The notes under the pieces were generated by a model. That model was not told where the DNA came from. It searched no databases and was given only the letters and a program-made list of their open reading frames with translations. Below, piece after piece: positions 34,778 through 44,002 of a stretch of DNA of 64,000 bases. Made by a program: the position numbers and the translations under genes. The first letter of the stretch is position 1, and each line of letters starts with the position of its first letter. Origin of the DNA: JAJTFW01 sp046330075 (lineage in GTDB: Bacteria; Bacteroidota; Bacteroidia; AKYH767-A; OLB10); assembly GCA_046330075.1 (NCBI GenBank), contig JAXLTL010000004.1, forward strand, positions 62,001 through 126,000, read 5' to 3'.

Positions 34778-36226
34778 ATGAAGACTAAAAATCATTTGCT
34801 TCCCTTCCTCGCAATGGGAATAATGGTTTTTACAGCCTCCTGTAACAACTACTCTAAATCGGGCGCTACCGGCTGGAACATCAATGATGAACGGAACGGT
34901 GGTTTCGAAGTCGTACCCTACACCGAACAGGAAACAGGTCCCGGCCTCGTACTCATTGAAGGTGGTACATTCGTTATGGGACGTACTGAACAGGACGTGG
35001 TACAGGACTGGGATAACATCCCACGTCGTGTCACCGTTTCATCTTATTACCTGGATGAAACCGAGGTGTCTAACACGTACTGGCTCGAATACCTTTACTG
35101 GCTTGGTCGTGTATTCGGTACCGACTATCCTGAAGTTCAACGCAAAGCATTGCCGGATACTCTGGTATGGCGCGATCGTCTGGCCTACAATGAACCCTAT
35201 GTTGAACTCTATCTTCGCCACCCGGCTTATGAAGATTATCCTGTGGTAGGAGTAAACTGGCTGCAATGTAACGACTATTGTGCCTGGAGAACTGACCGTG
35301 TGAATGAGCAGATTCTCATCCGCGAAGGTATTCTCCGTGTAAATCCTGCTCAGGTGAATGAAGATAACTTCAATACTGATGCTTATCTCGCAGGACAATA
35401 CGAAGGCCTTGTGAAAAGTCCGTTGGTTGACCTCAATCCGAATGTGGATACCCGTAAAGTGCGTATGGAAGATGGTATCCTCCTTCCGAGGTACCGCCTC
35501 CCAACCGAAGCTGAATGGGAGTTTGCCGCGCTTTCACTTATCGGTAATACTGTATATGAAAACGTAAACGAGCGTAAATTATACCCTTGGAACGGTCACG
35601 GTGTACGTAATGCGGAAGATAAATGGCAAGGTGAAATGCTCGCCAACTTCAAGCGTGGCCGAGGTGATAATATGGGTGTATCCGGTCGTCTGAATGATAA
35701 TGCCGACATCACCGCTCCGGTGTATTCATTTGTGCCCAATGATTACGGGATCTACAATATGGCCGGTAACGTTGCTGAATGGGTAATGGATGTGTATCGT
35801 CCGCTCTCCGGTGAAGATAAAACCGACTTCCGTTCATTCCGCGGATCTGTATATCAAACACAGGTAACCGATGAAGAAGGTGCCATTGCGGAGAAAGATT
35901 CATTGGGCCGCATTCAGCAGCGCGATGTAACTGAGCAGGAAGCTGCTACCCGCCGTAACTATCAGAAAGCGAATAATATCAATTACGTGGATGGTGACGA
36001 ACCGGATTATGCATCCTATGGTTCAGGTAATACTACACTGATTGATGATAAAGCCCGCGTAGTAAAAGGTGGATCATGGAAAGATCGTGTTTATTACATG
36101 ACACCCGGTGCTCGCCGGTTCCTCGATCAGGAACAGTCAACAGACTGGCTCGGTTTCCGCTGTGCCATGGCCCGTGTTGGCAGCCCGGTTGGTTTGGGCG
36201 GAGATAAGAAACGCGAGAAACACTGA
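34778..36226 (+). CDS. gldJ: Gliding/T9SS lipoprotein GldJ
   Basis: Lipoprotein with a formylglycine-generating-enzyme-like (SUMF1) fold, needed for T9SS function and gliding. Lipobox region VFTASC ends at about residue 22. GldJ-type opening: SGATGWNINDERNGGFEVVP, then PGLVLIEGGTFVMGRTEQD and DETEVSNTYWLEYLYWL. Core fold signatures are RYRLPTEAEWEFAAL, YNMAGNVAEWVMDVY and VVKGGSWKDRVYYMTPGARR...WLGFRCAM. The GldJ-specific start separates it from GldK. At 482 aa it is somewhat shorter than the roughly 560 aa of Flavobacterium GldJ. Terminator follows. Confidence 0.9.
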   Translation: MKTKNHLLPFLAMGIMVFTASCNNYSKSGATGWNINDERNGGFEVVPYTEQETGPGLVLIEGGTFVMGRTEQDVVQDWDNIPRRVTVSSYYLDETEVSNTYWLEYLYWLGRVFGTDYPEVQRKALPDTLVWRDRLAYNEPYVELYLRHPAYEDYPVVGVNWLQCNDYCAWRTDRVNEQILIREGILRVNPAQVNEDNFNTDAYLAGQYEGLVKSPLVDLNPNVDTRKVRMEDGILLPRYRLPTEAEWEFAALSLIGNTVYENVNERKLYPWNGHGVRNAEDKWQGEMLANFKRGRGDNMGVSGRLNDNADITAPVYSFVPNDYGIYNMAGNVAEWVMDVYRPLSGEDKTDFRSFRGSVYQTQVTDEEGAIAEKDSLGRIQQRDVTEQEAATRRNYQKANNINYVDGDEPDYASYGSGNTTLIDDKARVVKGGSWKDRVYYMTPGARRFLDQEQSTDWLGFRCAMARVGSPVGLGGDKKREKH

Positions 36227-36248
36227 TCACAGTAAGAAATAGATAACG

Positions 36249-36280
36249 AAGGCTGCAGCAATCTGCGGCCTTTGTTTTTT
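36249..36280 (+). terminator. Rho-independent terminator after gldJ
   Basis: Stem AAGGCTGCAG / CTGCGGCCTT (one T-G wobble) with a CAAT loop, then TGTTTTTT. It lies 23 nt downstream of the gldJ stop. Confidence 0.85.
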
Positions 36281-36376
36281 TAACGGAATCCTTCTTTTTG
36301 CCGTGAATAAATAAGCCGGATACAGCGAACATTTTCTCCTGAAGGCTGTTTTTACTGATTAAGTTTGTATCAGCAT

Positions 36377-36589
36377 ATGAGCGTCTATTATCTACTGAAG
36401 ATTCAGGGTAAGGCCAAAATACCGGATTATGTCCAGCTTAGGGATGAACAGTTTACCCTGCTGGCGTATTTCCGGCTCGACCGTCCCGAGAAATCTCTCG
36501 TGAAGGCCGGCCTTGCGGATCATGAGCAGAAAATTCTGGCGTTCCTCACCTCTATGCCTTTCGGTAAAGTTCAAAAGCTCGAAATCTGA
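36377..36589 (+). CDS. Small conserved protein upstream of ftsE
   Basis: 70 residues from the ATG at 36377 (MSVYYLLKIQGKAKIPDYVQ), ending FGKVQKLEI. There are no membrane segments. Similar short proteins beginning with a YYLLKI-like strand precede ftsE in other Bacteroidota, which supports the frame, but no function is known to me. An exact TAnnTTTG box (TAAGTTTG, 36360-36367) stands 9 nt before the ATG. ftsE starts 22 nt after the stop, so the two share a transcript. Confidence 0.7.
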   Translation: MSVYYLLKIQGKAKIPDYVQLRDEQFTLLAYFRLDRPEKSLVKAGLADHEQKILAFLTSMPFGKVQKLEI

Positions 36590-36611
36590 ATCACAAACAC
36601 CAGTTTAACTC

Positions 36612-37307
36612 ATGTCGGATATCATTATTGACCTCCAGAACGTCAGCATCTTTCACAATAAAAATCTCGTGCTGAATGGTGTCGACCTGCGGGTAATGCG
36701 CGGCGAATTCGTTTATCTGATCGGAAAAACCGGGAGTGGTAAATCCAGCATCATGCGTCTGCTCTATGGTGATCTGCCGCTCAAAGACGGAGTAGGGCAT
36801 GTAGCAGGGTTTGATCTGGCCGGAATCCGTAATGCCGATATTCCGCGCCTGCGCAGAAAACTGGGAATTATTTTTCAGGATTTTCAATTGCTCACAGATC
36901 GTACAGCAAAGGATAACCTTCTGTTTTACCTCAAGGCTACCGGCTGGACGGATAAGGCCAGAATGGAAGAACGCGTAGGTGAAGTACTGGCGAAAGTTGG
37001 CCTCTCTACCAAAGGTTTCAAAATGCCTCATGAACTCTCCGGTGGGGAACAACAGCGTTTAGCCATTGCAAGAGCCTTGCTCAATGATCCGGACCTTATT
37101 CTGGCTGATGAGCCTACCGGAAATCTGGATCCCGAAACGAGTAATGAAATCATGAACCTGCTTTTTGAAGTGAGCCGGAACAGCAGGGCTGTGGTGATGG
37201 TGACGCATAATTACGCACTCATGGAACGTTTTCCGTCCCGTACCGCAAAGGTGGAGCAGGGACGTCTGGTGCCGGTGGGCGATCCGCAGGGTTTTCAGGA
37301 AGCCTGA
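36612..37307 (+). CDS. ftsE: Cell-division ABC ATPase FtsE
   Basis: ATPase that, with FtsX, activates peptidoglycan hydrolysis during division. Walker A GKTGSGKS at residues 38-45, Q-loop IIFQDFQLL, signature LSGGEQQRLAIARA from 142, Walker B LILADEPTGNLDPET around 163-167, and H-loop VTHNYALM. The FtsE-like early motif and 231-aa length fit. ftsX is not adjacent, which is usual in Bacteroidota. Its 3' end overlaps the convergent glycosyltransferase by 13 nt. Confidence 0.88.
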   Translation: MSDIIIDLQNVSIFHNKNLVLNGVDLRVMRGEFVYLIGKTGSGKSSIMRLLYGDLPLKDGVGHVAGFDLAGIRNADIPRLRRKLGIIFQDFQLLTDRTAKDNLLFYLKATGWTDKARMEERVGEVLAKVGLSTKGFKMPHELSGGEQQRLAIARALLNDPDLILADEPTGNLDPETSNEIMNLLFEVSRNSRAVVMVTHNYALMERFPSRTAKVEQGRLVPVGDPQGFQEA

Positions 37308-38416
37308 AGAGCGTTCAGTAACCGTGATGCAGCTGTGCGGTTAGAGAAATATTCCAGCATCAGTTCCTCACGGCGACGTATATCCGCATCTTCAAATGGC
37401 TGGTCGAATAATTGGTTGGCTTTTTCAATAAAGGTTGCGGCATCTTCACCGAGGTGACAGAGCGTTGTCAGTACCGGATCATTCGCCATCGCTGCATTGG
37501 CCAGAACATGGCGGCCGTTGTACAGTGATTCAATCAGTTTTAATTTAAGTCCCGTATTCTGCATCGCCGGCAGCAGCATTACCTGTGCTTCACGAATCAG
37601 CTGGTCCATTTTTTCTGCCGTCGGCGAAGGGTGGAAAATGATATTTTCAGAGGAGAAATCGCGTATCATCGGGGCCGGAATTTTTTGTCCGGCAATCACA
37701 AGCGGATGTTTCAGTCCCGGTTGCACTTCATGCAATAGCCATTCAACCGCTGCCATGTTTTCACCTACGCCCAGATTTCCATGGTAAAGGAAATATTGGC
37801 CATTCCCTTCAGCCGAAGCAATGCGGTCGTTGCGGTGAAATGCAGGGATCAGCAGTGACTGGCCATATTGCTGATTGAAATAAGTATGATCGGCGGATGA
37901 GATGGCTGCTACAGGCAGATTCCGGTATACCTCCGGCTCGTATTTTTCCAGTTTGGCGGCTTCCTGATCAAGATAGATGCGTTTGAACAGATGCGGTTCT
38001 GTTCTCGCCAGCTGACGGTAATAATCGTGCTCTACATTATGCGCCCTGACCATGATTTTCCTGCGGCGAAGGCCCATTGCAGCATATTGCGCGGTGCAAT
38101 GAAGTCCTTCCAGCAGCACCGGAGCATCATCCTTCTGGATTTCCCGGATGAGCCGATCATTGACTCTGGTGGTGACAATGTAGGGAGTGGATTGTAAGAG
38201 TAAAAGTTTGGAGACTTTACGGGGATAGTAACTGACCCTTGAACAAAACTTTTCGAGGATAGTGGCAGGCGTCCGCCCATAACTGAAGCAATGCAGATGT
38301 ATATCGGCACCCAGTGCATAGAGATGACGAACTTTATGAAACACATCGATTACTCCTCCGTAATTATCCGGCCAGGGTACATCAAAGGAAACGATATGCA
38401 GTCGGGTGTCAGCCAA
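37295..38416 (-). CDS. Glycosyltransferase (GT4-like)
   Basis: 373 residues with a GT-B pattern: N-terminal half MADTRLHIVSFDVPWPDNYG, GGVIDVFHKVRHLYALGADI, a middle VRAHNVEHDYY, and a C-terminal donor-binding half FLYHGNLGVGENMAAVEWLL, ...NTGLKLKLIESLYNGRHVLA with the conserved acid in KLIES. Probably transfers a sugar to an envelope glycan or glycolipid on the cytoplasmic face. Starts inside the end of the next upstream gene (8-nt overlap), so both glycosyltransferases are one operon. Confidence 0.82.
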   Translation of the reverse strand: MADTRLHIVSFDVPWPDNYGGVIDVFHKVRHLYALGADIHLHCFSYGRTPATILEKFCSRVSYYPRKVSKLLLLQSTPYIVTTRVNDRLIREIQKDDAPVLLEGLHCTAQYAAMGLRRRKIMVRAHNVEHDYYRQLARTEPHLFKRIYLDQEAAKLEKYEPEVYRNLPVAAISSADHTYFNQQYGQSLLIPAFHRNDRIASAEGNGQYFLYHGNLGVGENMAAVEWLLHEVQPGLKHPLVIAGQKIPAPMIRDFSSENIIFHPSPTAEKMDQLIREAQVMLLPAMQNTGLKLKLIESLYNGRHVLANAAMANDPVLTTLCHLGEDAATFIEKANQLFDQPFEDADIRRREELMLEYFSNRTAASRLLNALQAS

Positions 38417-39575
38417 TGTTTTTGAACAGGTCAGTTAGTTTTTTTCGCTCGGTTTCCCAGTTAAGTTCCCTGGCTGCAGCTTCCAGATTTCTCGTCATCT
38501 GTTCCATCATTTCCGGATGCTGAAACATTTCTTCAATCTTGCCGGCAAGGTAGCGCGGATCATGCGAAGTGGCAATACTTCCGATGTTGTATTGATCAAC
38601 GATCGCCCTCACTTCAGGCAGATCGCTCACCAGCACCGGAATGCCTGCATGGATGTAGTCGAAGAGTTTGTTGGGAAGGCTATACCGGTAATTCAGGTTG
38701 GTGTCTTTGTCAAGACTAAGTCCAAGGTCAGCTGATTCCGTATAGAAGACCAGTTCGGAAGGAGGCTTTTTGCCCTCAAACCTGACCTTGTCACCGAGTT
38801 TGTATTCAGCAACTATTTTTTTAAGTACCGGTAATACATCGCCACCACCTACAATCAGTAGTAAATAGTTTTCAAGATATTGCATCGCTTCCACCGCTTC
38901 TTCTGCTCCGCGCTGAATGTTAATACCGGCGCCCTGCAGCAGAATGATTCTTTTATCAGTCGGAAGTTTGAGTTCACGCCGCAACAAGGCTTTGTCGCGC
39001 TTTGCATAACGACGGGGCTCCGGGACGTTGCGGATCGACAGAAACTCAACACCGTATTCCTCCCGGTACAAACGGGCAATGCTATCGTTCACCGTGTACG
39101 CATATTGAAGGTGGGGCAGGATGCGAGCTTCGATCTTCTTCCAGATCCGCTGTACCCGCGGACGGTTTACAAGTTCAGGTACACCCGTGAAATACTCATG
39201 GCTATCGTACACCAGTGGGATTCTTTTTAATTTGGAAATCAGATAGTTGGCCGGCAATGTGTCGAGGTCATTGCTCAACAGTATTTCGGCTTTTGAAAAG
39301 AGCAGAAACCAGAAGAGCCGCAGGTTATAGCTGGCGTAAAAAAGTGGTCCTTTGTGAAACCAAAGCTGGAATCGTTTGCAACGGTATTTTTTTCCTGCTA
39401 ATTCTGCCGAAGAAGGTAATCGCCTTCCTATCACCAGAATCTTATACCCTGATTCTTTGAGGGTAGAAGCCGTACGATGCACCCGTTGGTCGGTAACCAG
39501 GTCGGATGTAACACTGATGATAACTTGTTTCAGCACCTTGCGAAAATAGCGGATATGGCTGTTCTGAAGGGACAA
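38409..39575 (-). CDS. Glycosyltransferase (GT4-like)
   Basis: 388 residues, GT-B fold. It opens KQVIISVTSDLVTDQRVHRT, a form common in Bacteroidota GT4 enzymes, with LLSNDLDTLPANYL and VYDSHEYFTGVPELV in the acceptor half. The donor half has ILLQGAGINIQRGAEEAVEA, DKVRFEGKKPPSELVFYTES and NLNYRYSLPNKLFDYIHAGI. An in-frame later start near VLKQVIISV is possible. First gene of a two-gene glycosyltransferase operon; sugar and acceptor unknown. Confidence 0.83.
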   Translation of the reverse strand: MSLQNSHIRYFRKVLKQVIISVTSDLVTDQRVHRTASTLKESGYKILVIGRRLPSSAELAGKKYRCKRFQLWFHKGPLFYASYNLRLFWFLLFSKAEILLSNDLDTLPANYLISKLKRIPLVYDSHEYFTGVPELVNRPRVQRIWKKIEARILPHLQYAYTVNDSIARLYREEYGVEFLSIRNVPEPRRYAKRDKALLRRELKLPTDKRIILLQGAGINIQRGAEEAVEAMQYLENYLLLIVGGGDVLPVLKKIVAEYKLGDKVRFEGKKPPSELVFYTESADLGLSLDKDTNLNYRYSLPNKLFDYIHAGIPVLVSDLPEVRAIVDQYNIGSIATSHDPRYLAGKIEEMFQHPEMMEQMTRNLEAAARELNWETERKKLTDLFKNIG

Positions 39576-39721
39576 AACAGCAAGGGATTGCGTTCCGGAT
39601 AGGCAATGTTTGAGGCGGTTTCAGGCAGGTTCAATAAATAAAAAGTGTAAATACCTGTAAATAAGCCTTTAACGTTAATGGAGTTTACGAAATCCGGCCC
39701 TTTTATTAACCTTCTGTTTAA
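39576..39721. other. Divergent intergenic region, no gene seen
   Basis: Between the second glycosyltransferase start and the secDF promoter; A+T-rich, with no supportable frame or hairpin. Confidence 0.4.
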
Positions 39722-39752
39722 TTGTTTCGTATGCCGCCATCTCCTATATTTG
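39722..39752 (+). promoter_or_regulatory. secDF promoter
   Basis: TTG (39722-39724), 20 nt, TATATTTG (39745-39752): an exact match to the Bacteroidota pattern TTG-N19/20-TAnnTTTG, 30 nt before the secDF ATG. Confidence 0.75.
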
Positions 39753-39782
39753 CCGTCCTCTATAAATTAATACGTTATATCA

Positions 39783-42700
39783 ATGCAAAGTAAAGGTGCG
39801 ATTAAGCTGTTTGCCATCATCCTGGCGTTAGTTTGCCTCTATGAGCTTTCGTTCACACTGATCACTAAAAGTGTGGAAGGTGATGCCAAAGAGTTTGCTA
39901 AAGGTAATCCTGAAAGGGAAAAAGCCTATCTCGATTCAATTGGCCCGAAAGGGGTGTATAATCTTGGCGTTAAGAACTTCACTTACCGTGAGTGTAAAGA
40001 ACATGAACTGAACCTCGGCCTCGACTTGAAAGGCGGTATGAACGTGACCATGGAAGTTTCCGTGGTCGACCTCGTACGCTCGATGGCTGGTCAGAACGTG
40101 AACGATCCTACATTCCAGAAAGCGATTAACCGTGCCCAGGAAATGCAACGTAACAGCAACCTGGATTTCGTTACGCTCTTCGGTCAGGCTTTCAAGGAAG
40201 TGGATCCGAATGCCTCTATGGCAGCGATCTTCTCCAATATCGAGAATCAGGATAAAATCAAGTTCAACTCCACCAACGATCAGGTGCTGAAAGTCCTGAA
40301 GGAAGAATCTGATGCTGCAATCAGTCGTTCTTTCAACATTCTCCGTACCCGTATCGATAAATTTGGTGTTACACAGCCCAACATCCAGCAGTTAGGTTCC
40401 GGACGTATTCTGGTAGAACTTCCGGGCGTGAAAGAGCCCGAGCGTGTTCGTAAACTGCTTCAGGGTACAGCGAAACTGGAGTTCTGGGAAACCTATAACT
40501 TCGGTGAAGTTGCACCTGCACTGGTGAATGTAAATAAGTTCCTTTCCGAAGAGAATAAGAAAGATTCGCTGGCGAAAGCAATGGGTGGCACTGATGCCGC
40601 AACAACGGTCGACACGTCAGCAGTTGCTGCTAAGGATTCAACCACTGCAGCAAAAGATTCATCTGTTTCCCTGCTCGACAAAATGGGCAAGGATTCCACA
40701 GCTAAAAATGATACTTCCAAGGCGAATAAAACTTTTGAAGAGTTTGCCCGTGAAAATCCGCTGTTTGCTTTGCTTTTCCCGGCCGACGGTCAGGTACGTA
40801 CCCAGGACGAGAAAAACATGGTGGATAAGCAATGTATCGTGGGTTATGCTGCCATTAAAGATACAGGTGCATTAAATACCATTCTGGCCCGCGACGAAGT
40901 AAAGGCAATGCTGCCAAAAAATCTTCGCCTGCTGTGGACTGTAAAACCCCGCAATCCGGATGCTCCTTCACTTGAGCTGATCGCTATTAAAGTTACCAGC
41001 CGCGATGGAAAAGCTCCGCTCGACGGTGCTGCCATCTCCGATGCCCGTCAGGATTTCGGACAATTTAACAGCAAGCCGGAAATCAGCATGCGGATGAATG
41101 CGGAAGGTGCACAGACATGGAAACGCCTTACGGGTGAAAATGTGGGAAAGGCAATTGCCATCGTGCTGGATGATTATGTATATAGTTTCCCGACCGTTCA
41201 GGGTGAAATTGCCGGCGGAAACTCCAGTATCTCCGGTAACTTCGAAATCAATGAAGCGAAAGACCTTGCGAATATCCTGAAAGCCGGTAAACTCCCTGCT
41301 CCTGCCCGTATCGTGGAAGAAGCAGTGGTGGGCCCTTCACTGGGTAAGGAGGCGATCTCGAATGGTCTGACTTCATTCCTGGTGGCTATCCTGATCGTAT
41401 TCGTATTCATGGCGATTTATTACAGTAAAGCCGGTCTTGTAGCCGACTTCGCCCTGATCTGTAATATGTTCTTTATTATGGGTGTGCTTGCTTCCCTCGG
41501 TGCCGTATTGACACTGCCGGGTATAGCTGGTATCGTTCTCATCATCGCACTCTCGGTGGATGCAAACATCCTGATTTTCGAACGCGTTCGTGAGGAGCTT
41601 CGTTTGGGTAAAGGTATTCGTCTGGCCATCGCCGATGGTTACCGTCATGCGATGTCTTCGATCATCGACTCGAACTTTACTACACTCATCCTTGGTATCA
41701 TCCTCTATGCATTCGGAAGCGGTCCCGTTCAAGGTTTCGCAACTACGCTGATCATCGGTATTCTTTGTTCACTCTTCAGTGCGATCTTTATCAGCCGCCT
41801 GGTATTTGAGTGGATGCTGGATGGCAATAAGGAGATTGCATTCTGGAATAACTTCTCAAAAGATGCTTACACCAGGATCAATCTTCCGTTCGTAGCAAAA
41901 CGCAAAATCTACTATACCGTTTCCGGTATTATCATCGCTGCCGGTATCGTTTCCATCGTGATGAAAGGCTTTAACTTCGGTGTGGATTTCGACGGAGGAC
42001 GTACCTATGTTGTTCAGTTCGACAAGAGCATGCAAACCACCGAAATCCGCGAAGCACTCGCCGGTAAGTTCGGTGAAGCTCCGGATGTGAAGACCTTCGG
42101 TACTGATAACCGTTACAAAATCACTACCGACTACCTTATTGAAGAAAACACTGCTGAGGCCGAAACTAAAGTAGTGGGCGCACTCTATGATGGTGTAAAA
42201 GGATATTACTCCAACATCAGCCTTGAGGATTTCCGTTCCAATAAGATTATCAACTCACAGAAAGTAGGACCTACCGTTGCCGATGATATCAAATCTTCTG
42301 CTGTGGGTGCAATCCTCTTCGGATGTGCGCTGATGTTTATCTACATCCTGGTGCGATTCAAGAAGTGGCAATATGGTTTGGGTGCAACACTTGCACTCTT
42401 CCACGACGTTCTGTTGATCCTCTCTATCTTCTCGATCTTCAACGGAATCCTGCCATTTACCCTCGAAATCAATCAGGATTTTATCGCAGCAATCTTAACC
42501 GTTATGGGTTACTCCATGACAGATACCGTGGTGGTGTTTGACCGTATCCGTGAGTACCTCGGTATTCATCCGCATATGGACAAAAAGCAGGTTATCAATA
42601 ACGCATTGAACTCTACACTGAGTCGTACGTTGAATACCTCTCTTACCACTTTCTTCGTACTGCTTGCCATCTTCCTGTTCGGTGGTGATGTGATCCGTGG

Positions 42701-42803
42701 ATTTACCTTCGCCCTGTTGATCGGTATCGTTGTAGGTACGTACAGTTCACTTTGTATCGCAACACCGGTGGTTATCGATCTCGATAAAGGAGAAAACAAA
42801 TAA
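39783..42803 (+). CDS. secDF: Fused SecDF protein-export membrane protein
   Basis: Proton-driven partner of SecYEG that pulls exported proteins across the inner membrane. One 1,006-aa chain holds SecD and SecF in order. SecD part: first helix (LFAIILALVCLYELSFTLI), P1 domain with LNLGLDLKGGMNVTMEVSV, and a membrane block with GIVLIIALSVDANILIFERV and REELRLGKGIRLAI. SecF part starts near INLPFVAKRKIYYT with NFGVDFDGGRTYVVQF and DTVVVFDRIRE. A Ser/Thr/Asp/Lys-rich insert (about 255-315) interrupts the SecD periplasmic region. Fusion is normal in Bacteroidota. Ends in a strong terminator. Confidence 0.96.
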   Translation: MQSKGAIKLFAIILALVCLYELSFTLITKSVEGDAKEFAKGNPEREKAYLDSIGPKGVYNLGVKNFTYRECKEHELNLGLDLKGGMNVTMEVSVVDLVRSMAGQNVNDPTFQKAINRAQEMQRNSNLDFVTLFGQAFKEVDPNASMAAIFSNIENQDKIKFNSTNDQVLKVLKEESDAAISRSFNILRTRIDKFGVTQPNIQQLGSGRILVELPGVKEPERVRKLLQGTAKLEFWETYNFGEVAPALVNVNKFLSEENKKDSLAKAMGGTDAATTVDTSAVAAKDSTTAAKDSSVSLLDKMGKDSTAKNDTSKANKTFEEFARENPLFALLFPADGQVRTQDEKNMVDKQCIVGYAAIKDTGALNTILARDEVKAMLPKNLRLLWTVKPRNPDAPSLELIAIKVTSRDGKAPLDGAAISDARQDFGQFNSKPEISMRMNAEGAQTWKRLTGENVGKAIAIVLDDYVYSFPTVQGEIAGGNSSISGNFEINEAKDLANILKAGKLPAPARIVEEAVVGPSLGKEAISNGLTSFLVAILIVFVFMAIYYSKAGLVADFALICNMFFIMGVLASLGAVLTLPGIAGIVLIIALSVDANILIFERVREELRLGKGIRLAIADGYRHAMSSIIDSNFTTLILGIILYAFGSGPVQGFATTLIIGILCSLFSAIFISRLVFEWMLDGNKEIAFWNNFSKDAYTRINLPFVAKRKIYYTVSGIIIAAGIVSIVMKGFNFGVDFDGGRTYVVQFDKSMQTTEIREALAGKFGEAPDVKTFGTDNRYKITTDYLIEENTAEAETKVVGALYDGVKGYYSNISLEDFRSNKIINSQKVGPTVADDIKSSAVGAILFGCALMFIYILVRFKKWQYGLGATLALFHDVLLILSIFSIFNGILPFTLEINQDFIAAILTVMGYSMTDTVVVFDRIREYLGIHPHMDKKQVINNALNSTLSRTLNTSLTTFFVLLAIFLFGGDVIRGFTFALLIGIVVGTYSSLCIATPVVIDLDKGENK

Positions 42804-42820
42804 TCCTTTGAACGCATAAA

Positions 42821-42857
42821 ACAGAAGAGCCCGTCATCGACGGGCTCTTCTGTTTTA
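42821..42857 (+). terminator. Rho-independent terminator after secDF
   Basis: Fifteen-bp perfect stem ACAGAAGAGCCCGTC / GACGGGCTCTTCTGT with an ATC loop, followed by TTTATT. The A-run-less 5' side and T-rich tail favour the plus direction. Confidence 0.92.
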
Positions 42858-43046
42858 TTGCAGTGTTGAATTGGTTTATTCTGCGTTGCAGGCAGCCAGA
42901 TACTTTGGGATTCTCTTACCTCTTCCCGAGGTTCTCTTCGTTCACTCGGTCCCGTAATGGTCAAAATGGCCATGACGGGATCGGCCTATGGCCTCACTTG
43001 CCCCTCTTACTTCTCTTGCTCCTCTTGCTCCTCTTTGTTCTTTAAA
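42858..43046. other. Intergenic, low-complexity CT-rich stretch
   Basis: No supportable gene. 42990-43040 is a pyrimidine-rich run with repeated CTTGCTCCTCTT units; 42900-42960 holds TCTTACCTCTTCCCGAGGTT, an imperfect dyad. Nothing else seen. Confidence 0.5.
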
Positions 43047-43973
43047 TCAGCTGTTCAGCTTTTCGAGTCCTTCTTTCTCCTTCAGTTGTTGCGCAACGAG
43101 GGCAATACCTTCTTTTAAGGAATGTGGTTTGTAGGCCAGATCACGCTCCGCTTTTTCGATGATAAATCCTGTTTTGAGTGGACGGAGAGCTGGCTGTTTC
43201 AACGAAGCAGTGGTGATGGGATGTATGTACTTTTTCTCGAACCCGAAAAAATCAGCGACAGCATAACAAATGTCCAGTATTGATAAAACCTCCCGGCCAC
43301 TGACATGGTAAATGCCTTGTGCCTTACGAAGCGCTGCCTGCACACATGCATCTGCAAGGTCTTCAGCAAGCGTGGGTCCTCGGAACTGATCATTGATTAC
43401 ATTGATGTCCTTGCCTTGCTCCAGCGAATTTTTAGTCCATAAAATAACATTGGATCGTTGAGCGTCATCCGTTACTCCGTAGATGATCATGGTGCGCAGG
43501 ATTGCCCAGGGCAATCCGCTTTGCTGAACCAGCCGTTCTGCCTCCGCTTTTGAATGTGCGTAAACACTTAACGGACCAATCACATCAGTTTCTCTATAAG
43601 GGCCGTTCTCCCCATCGAAAACAAAGTCAGTACTGATATCAATAAAGTGTGTCTGTGTTCCTTTACAGGCATCGAGCAGATACTTTACTGCATCGATGTT
43701 GTTGCGCCTGCAGCCTTCAGGATCCAGTTCACAGGCATCAACATTGGTCATGGCTGCCGTGTGAATAATGCAATCCGGCTGGTAATGCGAAATGATTGCT
43801 TTTACCCTTGTGGCATCCGTCAGATCCAGGGATTCAAAAATGTACCCTGATTTTTCACGGATTCGGTTTTCTCCACGTGCAGTGGCAATGCAGGAAACAG
43901 TATCCTGCTGGCGAAGTGCATAAACTAGTTTTTGGCCCAGCAGACCATTAGAACCGGTGATGAGAATTTTCAT
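43047..43973 (-). CDS. dTDP-4-dehydrorhamnose reductase-like SDR protein
   Basis: Extended short-chain dehydrogenase of the RfbD/RmlD type. NAD(P)-binding GSNGLLGQKLV at residues 7-17 after MKILIT, IIHTAAMTNVDACE, TDFVFDGENGPYRETD, and the catalytic YAHSKAEAERLV (Tyr-X3-Lys). I chose the ATG at 43973, giving MKILITGSNG, over 43994. 308 aa matches the family. It could make dTDP-rhamnose or act on another nucleotide sugar; no other rml genes are nearby, so substrate is uncertain. It may serve envelope glycans together with the glycosyltransferases at 37295-39575. Confidence 0.8.
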   Translation of the reverse strand: MKILITGSNGLLGQKLVYALRQQDTVSCIATARGENRIREKSGYIFESLDLTDATRVKAIISHYQPDCIIHTAAMTNVDACELDPEGCRRNNIDAVKYLLDACKGTQTHFIDISTDFVFDGENGPYRETDVIGPLSVYAHSKAEAERLVQQSGLPWAILRTMIIYGVTDDAQRSNVILWTKNSLEQGKDINVINDQFRGPTLAEDLADACVQAALRKAQGIYHVSGREVLSILDICYAVADFFGFEKKYIHPITTASLKQPALRPLKTGFIIEKAERDLAYKPHSLKEGIALVAQQLKEKEGLEKLNS

Positions 43974-44002
43974 GTGCGACATTTTACCGGGCAAGCAGCT
44001 AA

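Noticed and set aside
42990..43040. Short CRISPR-like or coding repeat
   Set aside because: It is only a pyrimidine-rich low-complexity run with no spaced repeat structure or Cas genes.
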